25,267 nt of DNA, taken from an uncultured Bacteroidales bacterium (GTDB lineage Bacteria; Bacteroidota; Bacteroidia; Bacteroidales; Marinilabiliaceae). The notes below the pieces were generated by a model. It was given only the letters and a program-made list of their open reading frames with translations, had not been told where the DNA came from and did no database searches. The position numbers and the translations under genes were made by a program. Shown here one piece after another: positions 1 through 6,058 of this stretch. Each line of letters starts with the position of its first letter. Positions within the stretch are counted from its first letter, which is position 1. The stretch lies in assembly GCA_937892255.1 (NCBI GenBank), contig CALAUL010000004.1, forward strand, positions 1-25,267. Reading direction: 5' to 3'.

Positions 1-69
1 ACTGAATTTATTTCAAACCTATACATCAATTGCATTTAAAAGTTGAATCTAGGTAATAATAATAGGGAT

Positions 70-465
70 ATGAGCGAAACAATTCACGACAGAATCAAGG
101 AGATGGTCGATCGTCTGGCGGGTGGCAAAAACACTGTTTTTGCGAATACTTTAGGTGTAAGTGAGGCTAATATTAGAGGATATATTAAGAATATTATGCC
201 CAAGTATGATGTTTTGCGGGCAATCGTGACTTCTTACGGTGTTTCCGCTCATTGGTTGCTCACTGGTGAGGGTGATATGCTGAGGGGAGAGGGAGATGAG
301 GAGATCAAGAGGGGTGACGATGATTCTCTTGATGGTCGTTTGTCCAGTATTATAGATGTATTACGAGAAGAGAACAAGAGGCTTCAGGACGACAACAGAG
401 AGCTTAATAGGGAGATAGGGCGTCTTGAAGTACGCCTTGAACAAGCCCTTTCGAACAAGGAGTAG
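70..465 (+). CDS. XRE/CI-like helix-turn-helix regulator with coiled-coil tail
   Basis: Probable DNA-binding transcription regulator of about 131 residues. The N-terminal 65 residues look like a phage CI-type helix-turn-helix: a segment around TVFANTLGVSEANIRGYI is followed by a stretch ending in SAHWLLTGEGDM, a pattern common in Bacteroidetes XRE repressors. The C-terminal 45 residues are a charged, Leu-spaced helix (EENKRLQDDNRELNREIGRL), a likely dimerising coiled coil. There is no peptidase domain, so it is shorter than a full CI/LexA-type repressor. I chose ATG at 70; a TTG in frame at 43 would add nine low-complexity residues. The coding strand is richer in G than most of the window. 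The next gene is convergent and about 0.9 kb away, across repeat-rich DNA that could hold its operators (inference). Regulatory target unknown. Confidence 0.8.
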   Translation: MSETIHDRIKEMVDRLAGGKNTVFANTLGVSEANIRGYIKNIMPKYDVLRAIVTSYGVSAHWLLTGEGDMLRGEGDEEIKRGDDDSLDGRLSSIIDVLREENKRLQDDNRELNREIGRLEVRLEQALSNKE

Positions 466-643
466 CCTCACACGCGCCGCCTCACACAGAATTTAACCCT
501 TTTGAATTGTTATAATGGTGATTTTTAGACAATTATAAAGATTACAATTGTCAAATTCGTGCGTTTAAGTGTCGTTATACATATCAACTCACGAAATAAC
601 CCTATCATATACTATACAACTCAACACGTTATTAACTCTGATT

Positions 644-683
644 TGTCACCTAAATGTCACCTAATAGCCCTTTTTTGTCACCT
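644..683. repeat. Three TGTCACCT direct repeats, helically phased
   Basis: TGTCACCT occurs exactly at 644-651, 655-662 and 676-683. Start-to-start distances are 11 and 21 bases, about one and two turns of B-DNA, so the copies face the same side of the helix. Such spacing fits cooperative protein binding (operator or iteron-like). It lies about 180 bases downstream of an XRE regulator gene, but no link to that protein is shown by the sequence. Confidence 0.6.
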
Positions 684-689
684 TGTCGC

Positions 690-707
690 GTACTTTTCAA
701 TTTGAGA
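690..707 (+). repeat. GTACTTTTCAATTTGAGA motif, copy 1
   Basis: First of three copies of an 18-base motif. The second (940-957) differs at one base and the third (1011-1025) keeps only the first 15 positions. Copies 1 and 2 are also both preceded by TTAACTCT-N-ATTT followed by CACC (from 632 and from 918), so the shared unit is longer than the motif. In copy 1 the unit carries about 30 extra bases, which hold the second and third TGTCACCT repeats. Confidence 0.6.
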
Positions 708-720
708 TGTAATCAACATA

Positions 721-784
721 ATATATAATCACACTCTTTTAGGAGGCTCTTTTTAAGCGGTAAGAGCGTCGGTTGATTATATAT
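721..784. repeat. 11-bp inverted repeat enclosing a smaller hairpin
   Basis: ATATATAATCA at 721-731 is matched exactly by its reverse complement at 774-784. Inside lies a second dyad, GCTCTT at 746-751 with AAGAGC at 762-767. The nested layout could fold as RNA or be a binding or recombination site; no T-run follows, so a terminator is unlikely. Confidence 0.5.
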
Positions 785-789
785 ACAAT

Positions 790-829
790 ATGGGCGGAAA
801 ACGCAGTATATACCACGTTTTCCGCCCAT
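790..829. repeat. Perfect 14-bp inverted repeat
   Basis: ATGGGCGGAAAACG at 790-803 is perfectly complementary to 816-829, with a 12-base loop. This GC-containing stem stands out in AT-rich surroundings. No T-run follows on either strand within a few bases, which argues against a simple intrinsic terminator. It begins only 5 bases after the preceding dyad. Confidence 0.65.
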
Positions 830-939
830 CATACATACTTATATTATCTTCGATTAACAGCCGATATACACACGCTACATACGCCTTCACTCATACACAT
901 CCCACACCGGCTATTAATTAACTCTTATTTCACCCTAAT

Positions 940-957
940 GTACTTTTCTATTTGAGA
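940..957 (+). repeat. GTACTTTTCTATTTGAGA motif, copy 2
   Basis: Second copy of the motif at 690-707, preceded from 918 by TTAACTCT-T-ATTTCACC as in copy 1. Copies 1 and 2 are direct repeats flanking a segment of about 210 bases that contains the palindromes. Confidence 0.6.
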
Positions 958-1010
958 CTCATCTTTGCGTAATTCACATTATATCAACATTCTACGCCAT
1001 TTTAACCTTT

Positions 1011-1025
1011 GTACTTTTCTATTTG
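1011..1025 (+). repeat. GTACTTTTCTATTTG motif, copy 3
   Basis: Third, shorter copy, identical to copy 2 over 15 bases and preceded by TTAACC. It begins 71 bases after copy 2 begins. Confidence 0.55.
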
Positions 1026-1362
1026 TGGTGGGTAGATATTTGAAGTAGGTCTATAGGAAATACTTTATATGGAGTATAGCTTCATCGAAGTTGTAAGGAG
1101 AGAAATTTATGTGTGTATTTTCTCATCTTTTGGGGTTGTCAATGTGATGAATTTGTATTTCTGTTAATCATATTTTAAGTTAACAGAAGTATGTTAGAAT
1201 GGCTTTATAATAGCGTTCGAAAAGTTTTAAAAACACCCTTGAAGCCTTTTGAAAATGGTTTTATTGAGATAGACTAGCGGAAGGTTAAGTAGACAGTAAT
1301 ATTCTTTTATATATCATTGTTTCACCATGGTAATTATGATATGGATTACACGGATTAGAAGA

Positions 1363-2178
1363 CTACTGTTGTAATCCCTTTTTACAAATATATTCGTTTT
1401 TCGCTTGTTTAGCTTTCATTATAGAGATATTTTCATCTTGAGTGCTCCAATTTTCTTTGTGGTGTAGATGATATTGAACGGCTAAGTTTCTTGCAGAGAC
1501 TAATTTGTAGCCTGCGGCTTCGAAGCGCCATGTGAGGTCTATGTCTTCGCCTATTGCAGGGCGTATAAAATCTTCGTCAAATCCATTGATGGTGTAGATA
1601 GCTTGTTTGGAGAAAGACATGTTACACCCTTTTAGTTGGTACATTTTACGCATTTTTGGAATAAACCCAAGTATAGAGTTAGGTGCTATGAAAAAAGCCT
1701 CTTCGACAAAACCATTCCCTTTTTTACTGAAGAGTAGGCATTTTAGCAGTCTTTTGGTTATGAGAGGTATGTTCTCGACACTTACTTTAAGTAGTTCGCT
1801 AAGTTGAGCGTTAAGTTTAACCCTTTTACCAGCAACGATGTTTTTCTCATTTGAGAGTTTCAGATGGTATTCCACAAAACGAGGGTGAAGTACGCAGTCT
1901 CCATCTACGAAGATGAGCCAATCGCTTTTAGAGGCTTTGATAGCGTTGTTAAGAGCTTGATTCTTACGCCATCCTACATCGGGTTGAGTGAGGTGTTGCC
2001 AGTCGTTTTTGAAAGGGTAGTTTTTGCAAAACGCTTTCATTGTCTCATGTTCTGCGTCTTCGGATATTATTATTTCAAAGTTGTTTTCTGTTTGTTGTCC
2101 AAGTGAATCTAATACTACTTTGAGAGCCTCTGTATTGTTGTAGACAGAGATAATGACTGACGCTTTATAACTTTTCAT
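1363..2178 (-). CDS. Glycosyltransferase family 2
   Basis: Cytoplasmic GT-A-fold glycosyltransferase of 271 residues that would move a sugar from a nucleotide-sugar donor to a glycan acceptor. The N-terminus ASVIISVYNN is the classic family 2 nucleotide-binding strand. The metal-binding DXD-type motif is VDGDC at residues 91-95, and GEDIDLTWR at 210-218 supplies the acceptor-side acidic pair. No transmembrane segment is visible. It is the last gene of a minus-strand unit, 55 bases after the fucosyltransferase-like gene, so both probably act on the same surface polysaccharide or glycoprotein glycan. An 8-bp dyad (1343-1350 with 1370-1377) spans its stop codon and may end the transcript. Donor and acceptor cannot be told from sequence. 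Confidence 0.88.
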   Translation of the reverse strand: MKSYKASVIISVYNNTEALKVVLDSLGQQTENNFEIIISEDAEHETMKAFCKNYPFKNDWQHLTQPDVGWRKNQALNNAIKASKSDWLIFVDGDCVLHPRFVEYHLKLSNEKNIVAGKRVKLNAQLSELLKVSVENIPLITKRLLKCLLFSKKGNGFVEEAFFIAPNSILGFIPKMRKMYQLKGCNMSFSKQAIYTINGFDEDFIRPAIGEDIDLTWRFEAAGYKLVSARNLAVQYHLHHKENWSTQDENISIMKAKQAKNEYICKKGLQQ

Positions 2179-2233
2179 GAGGTTTTGTTGTCTTCTGATT
2201 ATTATGAATGAAATAGTTAGGTGGGAGTGTCTG

Positions 2234-3070
2234 TTAATTGAGGTCTGAGAGAGAGATTATTGTCTTAAAGGACTCTATTGTCATGGTTTGTTCCTTATCC
2301 ATTATATGGGATAGGGGTCTCTTCCCATAGAATGAAGCCCATTGTGAGAATGTGCTTGGCGCACCGATTATATAGTCGCAAGATGCAAGACCATAGAGGT
2401 CGGTTAGTATACTGCCATTCTTATTTTTAAATATATCGCAACCATTGAACTCTTCTGCTACAATGTCTTCGTTAGAGCTGATAAAGAAACGCACGCTCTT
2501 GCCCTCTTTGCTGAATTCATCGCGTAGCATTACCATCTTCTCTCTGTATATATCATTTTCATAGTACCATACTCCACCTCTGAACTCTTTGTAGTCGCCA
2601 CGTCGGATGTGGACCCCTATAGTGACATCGGCACTTTTTGTGTTCTCGAAAAGAGTTTTTATTTTGTTGTTGACGTCTTCTGATGGGGCGAATATGTCAC
2701 GTAGTGTGTCGGCATGTTTTTCTATGTAAGCTTTGTCATAGCGTATCTCTTTCCATTTGGGGTTAAAGAGTAGACCGAGCGGTTTCTTAAGGGGAATTGT
2801 CTCGCCAGGTTTTAATATAAGGTGGACATAATTATCTGCGAGACGTACTAGTCCGTTGAATATCTTACTGCCAATACTGGCACGTATGCTCTTGTCGTTA
2901 AGATGTTGCTGGATGCCATATTTTTTGAGGTTAGGGAACATCTTTACGTACTCCTTGTATTGAAATAAGAAGCATACTTTTTCGTTAGCTTCTAAGGCAT
3001 ACGAAAGTATAGGTAAGTATGTGAATAGTCTGTTGCACAACTGATTAGTGTGCTTACTTATTATAATCAT
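2234..3070 (-). CDS. Fucosyltransferase-like glycosyltransferase (GT11-like, HxRRGDY motif)
   Basis: Protein of 278 residues with HIRRGDY at 154-160, the GDP-fucose-binding signature shared by alpha-1,2-fucosyltransferases (GT11) and related fucosyltransferases. A later region, ASCDYIIGAPSTFSQWASFYG, matches the conserved C-terminal part of GT11, where Ser and aromatic residues follow a buried strand. The N-terminal loop reads NQLCNRLFTYL instead of the usual G-GLGNQ-F-YA, so it is a divergent member. Likely role: adding fucose or a similar deoxyhexose to a surface glycan in the cytoplasm. It starts 4 bases after the MORN-repeat gene ends, a sign of cotranscription, and is followed by a family 2 glycosyltransferase. 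Substrate specificity is inferred from motif only. Confidence 0.72.
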   Translation of the reverse strand: MIIISKHTNQLCNRLFTYLPILSYALEANEKVCFLFQYKEYVKMFPNLKKYGIQQHLNDKSIRASIGSKIFNGLVRLADNYVHLILKPGETIPLKKPLGLLFNPKWKEIRYDKAYIEKHADTLRDIFAPSEDVNNKIKTLFENTKSADVTIGVHIRRGDYKEFRGGVWYYENDIYREKMVMLRDEFSKEGKSVRFFISSNEDIVAEEFNGCDIFKNKNGSILTDLYGLASCDYIIGAPSTFSQWASFYGKRPLSHIMDKEQTMTIESFKTIISLSDLN

Positions 3071-3074
3071 TCTC

Positions 3075-3827
3075 CTACTTAAATCCTATCTTGTTACCAT
3101 CTTTATAAACATCGGTACGTATACGTTTCCCGCTTTCATTATAGATGTATATTTCACCATTTATTAGTTTACCCTGTACAAATTGTCCTTTACGACCTAC
3201 TGTACCATCAATATTAAAGAGGGTAAATGTTCCTGTTCCTTTAAATTCGGCATACGGGTCAGAAGGTTGCATTGTCGGGACAATATCCTCCGAGCCTTGG
3301 AACTTGCCGGACTCGTCATAGACACGTTCCATCGTTTTCTGTCCTTTGTCGTTATATACCGACAATGTGCCGTTGATTTTTCCCTGAAACCAAACTCCGT
3401 CGTACATCACTTTGCCATTTTCATGGAAATAAAGTTGTTGACCTTGTCGGCGGCCTCTGTTGTCGTAGGTAAACTGACACGCTTTATTGCCGTTCTCGTG
3501 ATAACGGTCGTATGAACCTTCCCAATGGTCGATATTCCAATAACCTTCCTCCATTACCTTGCCATCGTCAAAATAGAAGATGGCCTTACCTATGGCATCG
3601 CCTTTCACATAGGTTATAACGCTCTTCAACTGTCCGCTGGCATTTGTAGTCTTCCATTCACCATCTTTTTTTCCTGCTACGTAAACACCTTCTTCCACTT
3701 TCCCGTTTTTGCCTTCTATGCGCCAAAAGCCTTCTCTCAAACCATCTACAACGCGATTGAATTCATTGGTTTGAGCAACAACAAAAGTTGTCATCATCAA
3801 AAGGAATGTTATGATAGAGTATCTCAT
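3075..3827 (-). CDS. Secreted MORN_2-repeat protein
   Basis: Protein of 250 residues with an N-terminal hydrophobic signal peptide (about residues 1-18, ending FVVAQ). The rest is a series of roughly 20-25-residue MORN-2-type repeats with the pattern G-x-Y/W plus (E/D)NGK, for example FYFDDGKVMEEGYW, YHENGNKACQFTYD and YFHENGKVMYDGVW. These build an extended beta-hairpin sheet, here probably in the periplasm or at the outer membrane. Annotation pipelines often name such proteins 'YwqK-family antitoxin', but no toxin partner is present, so I do not use that name. It is the first gene of a minus-strand unit with two glycosyltransferases (4-base gap to the next). Its upstream region is shared with the divergent M23 gene. 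Function unknown. Confidence 0.8.
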   Translation of the reverse strand: MRYSIITFLLMMTTFVVAQTNEFNRVVDGLREGFWRIEGKNGKVEEGVYVAGKKDGEWKTTNASGQLKSVITYVKGDAIGKAIFYFDDGKVMEEGYWNIDHWEGSYDRYHENGNKACQFTYDNRGRRQGQQLYFHENGKVMYDGVWFQGKINGTLSVYNDKGQKTMERVYDESGKFQGSEDIVPTMQPSDPYAEFKGTGTFTLFNIDGTVGRKGQFVQGKLINGEIYIYNESGKRIRTDVYKDGNKIGFK

Positions 3828-3867
3828 GACTTATCGGTTTTATTTTATAAAAGCGAAAGTAATAAAA

Positions 3868-3902
3868 TTTGTCAATAATATTAATAAAAAAATGTACTTT
3901 TG
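3868..3902 (+). promoter_or_regulatory. Bacteroidetes-type promoter for the M23-dxr unit
   Basis: TTTG at 3868-3871 and TACTTTTG (matches TAnnTTTG) at 3895-3902, about 38 bases before the M23 start codon. The 23-base spacer is slightly longer than the usual 19-21, so the -7 element is the stronger evidence. Confidence 0.5.
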
Positions 3903-3939
3903 TAGGTATTTTACTTATACACATCAATATTGTTGAGAG

Positions 3940-4818
3940 ATGGCAAAGGAAAAGCAATCGAAATTAAAACGAAAATTACGCATAGCTATATATGTTGAGA
4001 ATACGTTTGAGCAAATTTTCTCATGGGGCCTTACTCCTATAAATCTGTTTGCCGGCGTTGGCATGCTCATAATAGTTCTCATAACATGTGTCACGCTACT
4101 TATAGCCTTTACCGGTCTTAGAGAGTACATTCCGGGATATCCGTCAGGCGAGGAACGACGTCTGATAGTCAACAATATGCAACGTACCGACTCTTTGGTT
4201 CGTGAGCTTCGTCTGCGAGACAATCTCATTTCAGATATGAGATCGGTACTTTCCGGCGAGATTCCCGTCGAGGCATATAATCGCGATTCGCTCCTCAATG
4301 CTCATCGTTCGTCACATCGCAATATAGACTTCACAAAATCGGAAGCAGACAGCTTGTTTCGCCTACAGATAGAGCGCGAAGAGCAGTTTAACCTTGATGC
4401 CAACTATGCGCAAAACAGCGGATCATCAATCAATACCCCTATCGAGCTTACATTCCTTTTTCCTCCCATCAAAGGCTTAGTCACCAGCAGGTTTGGCGAA
4501 TCTCGCGAACACTTTGGCGTTGACATTGTCAGCAGCGAAGGGGACAGAGTCGTAAGCATACTTGATGGAACGGTGATATTTGCCGAGTGGACAATCGAGA
4601 CTGGTTATGTGGTACATATACAACATGACAATCATTTGATATCTGTTTACAAACACAATAGCAAGATACTTAAACGCGTAGGCACACGAGTTTTAGCTGG
4701 TGATGTCATTGCTCTTGTGGGGAATTCCGGAGAGCATTCAACCGGAACACATTTGCATTTCGAGATGTGGCATAAGGGCGTGCCATTAAATCCCGAGAAT
4801 TACATTTCATTTGAATAA
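3940..4818 (+). CDS. Membrane-anchored M23 family metallopeptidase
   Basis: Zinc endopeptidase of the LytM/M23 type, expected to cut peptidoglycan cross-bridges or act as a regulator of cell-wall hydrolysis in the periplasm. A basic cytoplasmic N-terminus is followed by one transmembrane helix at about residues 33-60, a charged linker with helical character (about 70-150), and the C-terminal M23 domain from about 170. The zinc ligands are visible: H191 and D195 in EHFGVD, and the HLH motif H271-L-H273 in GTHLHFEMW. The site therefore looks catalytically complete, unlike degenerate EnvC-type activators. Length of 292 residues is normal for single-pass Bacteroidetes M23 proteins. It ends 5 bases before dxr, so the two genes are probably cotranscribed. 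Confidence 0.9.
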   Translation: MAKEKQSKLKRKLRIAIYVENTFEQIFSWGLTPINLFAGVGMLIIVLITCVTLLIAFTGLREYIPGYPSGEERRLIVNNMQRTDSLVRELRLRDNLISDMRSVLSGEIPVEAYNRDSLLNAHRSSHRNIDFTKSEADSLFRLQIEREEQFNLDANYAQNSGSSINTPIELTFLFPPIKGLVTSRFGESREHFGVDIVSSEGDRVVSILDGTVIFAEWTIETGYVVHIQHDNHLISVYKHNSKILKRVGTRVLAGDVIALVGNSGEHSTGTHLHFEMWHKGVPLNPENYISFE

Positions 4819-4823
4819 TACAG

Positions 4824-5999
4824 ATGGCGAATAATACAAAGAAAATAGCGATATTAGGCTCTACAGGGTCTATCGGAACACAGGCGTTGGACGTTGTCGA
4901 GAAACACTCGGAGCTCTTTGAAGTCGAAGTACTTGTTGCCAACAACAGTGTCGAACTTCTATGTCAACAAGCTCGTCGATTTATGCCAAATGTTGTTGTA
5001 GTGGGAAATGAATCACACTACGATGAGGTAAAAAAGCAATTAGAAGACCTGCCTATCAAGGTGTATGCCGGACAAGAAGCCATAGCTCAAGTTGTCCAGA
5101 TGTCAACAATAGACATAGTCCTCGTTGCCCTCGTCGGGTTCAGTGGTCTAAAACCTACAAAATGCGCCATAGAGGCGGGAAAGACCATAGCATTGGCCAA
5201 CAAAGAGACACTTGTAGTAGCCGGAGAATACATAATGTCATTGGCAAAAGAAAAGGGCGTAGCAATACTCCCTGTTGACTCTGAACACTCGGCTATATTT
5301 CAATGTCTGAACGGAGAACGGCATTTGTGTCCTTCGAAGATAATTCTTACCGCATCGGGAGGTCCGTTCAGAGGCTGGAACAAAGAGCAGCTCTCCGATG
5401 TAACACCACAAGCTGCTTTGAAACACCCGAACTGGGACATGGGAGCAAAGGTAACTATCGACTCCGCATCATTGATAAACAAAGGTCTGGAATCGATAGA
5501 GGCAAAATGGCTGTTTGACGTCAACCCCGACCAAATAGAGATAGTCGTACATCCGCAGTCGATAGTTCATTCGCTTGTCGAATTTGCAGATGGCAGCATC
5601 AAGGCACAACTCGGAATGCCCGATATGCGTCTGCCTATCCAATATGCATTGACATTCCCGTATCGTTTTGACTGTCCTGCTCCGAAATTTGACTTTCTCA
5701 ATTATCCGCAACTTACTTTTGAGCAACCAAATAGGGAGGTTTTTCGTAATCTTGATATCGCATTCGAGGCTATGCGCTGCGGAGGAAATGTGGCATGCAT
5801 AATGAATGGTGCCAACGAAGTGGCAGTGGCGGAATTTCTGAAAGGCAACATCTCATTTCTCGCCATGTCAGACCTGATTGAGAACACAATTGAGAAGTGT
5901 ACCATTATATCCTCTCCGTCATTTGACGACTACTTTGAGTCGGACGCAGAGGCGCGTCGTATAGCGTACGAAATAATAAAGGGCAGATATGGGAAATGA
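4824..5999 (+). CDS. dxr: 1-deoxy-D-xylulose 5-phosphate reductoisomerase
   Basis: Catalyses the NADPH-dependent rearrangement and reduction of 1-deoxy-D-xylulose 5-phosphate to 2-C-methyl-D-erythritol 4-phosphate, the committed step of the MEP isoprenoid pathway in the cytoplasm. The 391-residue length is standard. Visible motifs: the NADPH loop ILGSTGSIGTQ near residues 10-20, ALANKETLVVAG, the metal-binding PVDSEHSAIFQ, ASGGPFRGW, HPNWDMGAKVTIDSASLINK in the catalytic loop, and VHPQSIVHSLVEF. All key acidic residues appear present. It follows the M23 peptidase by 5 bases. In many bacteria dxr is followed by an rseP-type protease; here the next gene (59 bases on) is a SpoIIE-type sensor. 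Confidence 0.97.
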   Translation: MANNTKKIAILGSTGSIGTQALDVVEKHSELFEVEVLVANNSVELLCQQARRFMPNVVVVGNESHYDEVKKQLEDLPIKVYAGQEAIAQVVQMSTIDIVLVALVGFSGLKPTKCAIEAGKTIALANKETLVVAGEYIMSLAKEKGVAILPVDSEHSAIFQCLNGERHLCPSKIILTASGGPFRGWNKEQLSDVTPQAALKHPNWDMGAKVTIDSASLINKGLESIEAKWLFDVNPDQIEIVVHPQSIVHSLVEFADGSIKAQLGMPDMRLPIQYALTFPYRFDCPAPKFDFLNYPQLTFEQPNREVFRNLDIAFEAMRCGGNVACIMNGANEVAVAEFLKGNISFLAMSDLIENTIEKCTIISSPSFDDYFESDAEARRIAYEIIKGRYGK

Positions 6000-6058
6000 A
6001 CGAAGAATTCTTATGATGGGAAAATAAACAACGAATTTACACATAAACAAAATACATT

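Larger units (their letters stand above)
466..1362. other. Repeat- and palindrome-rich non-coding region
   Basis: About 900 bases between the XRE regulator and the convergent glycosyltransferase gene with no convincing gene. It is AT-rich and holds three TGTCACCT direct repeats, three copies of a GTACTTTTC(A/T)ATTTG motif, an 11-bp dyad with a smaller hairpin inside it, and a perfect 14-bp inverted repeat, each listed separately. From about 1030 to 1342 I see nothing beyond AT-rich sequence. A 60-codon open frame at 773-955 runs across the palindromes, has no recognisable protein character and is not called. Confidence 0.7.

Noticed and set aside
1..465. Prophage or integrative element inferred from the CI-like regulator
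   Set aside because: No integrase, excisionase, structural or replication gene is visible, and only 69 bases lie upstream, so the regulator alone is not enough.
773..955. Plus-strand 60-codon open frame
   Set aside because: It runs across the 14-bp palindrome and AT-rich repeats, is Tyr/His/Leu/Ile-rich without domain character, and has no promoter or convincing start context.
1343..1377. Terminator for the glycosyltransferase unit
   Set aside because: An 8-bp dyad spans the stop codon but the transcript strand has no T-run after it; kept only as a remark under the gene.
3075..3827. Toxin-antitoxin module suggested by the 'YwqK antitoxin' label often given to MORN_2 proteins
   Set aside because: The protein has a signal peptide and its neighbours are glycosyltransferases; no toxin-like gene is adjacent.
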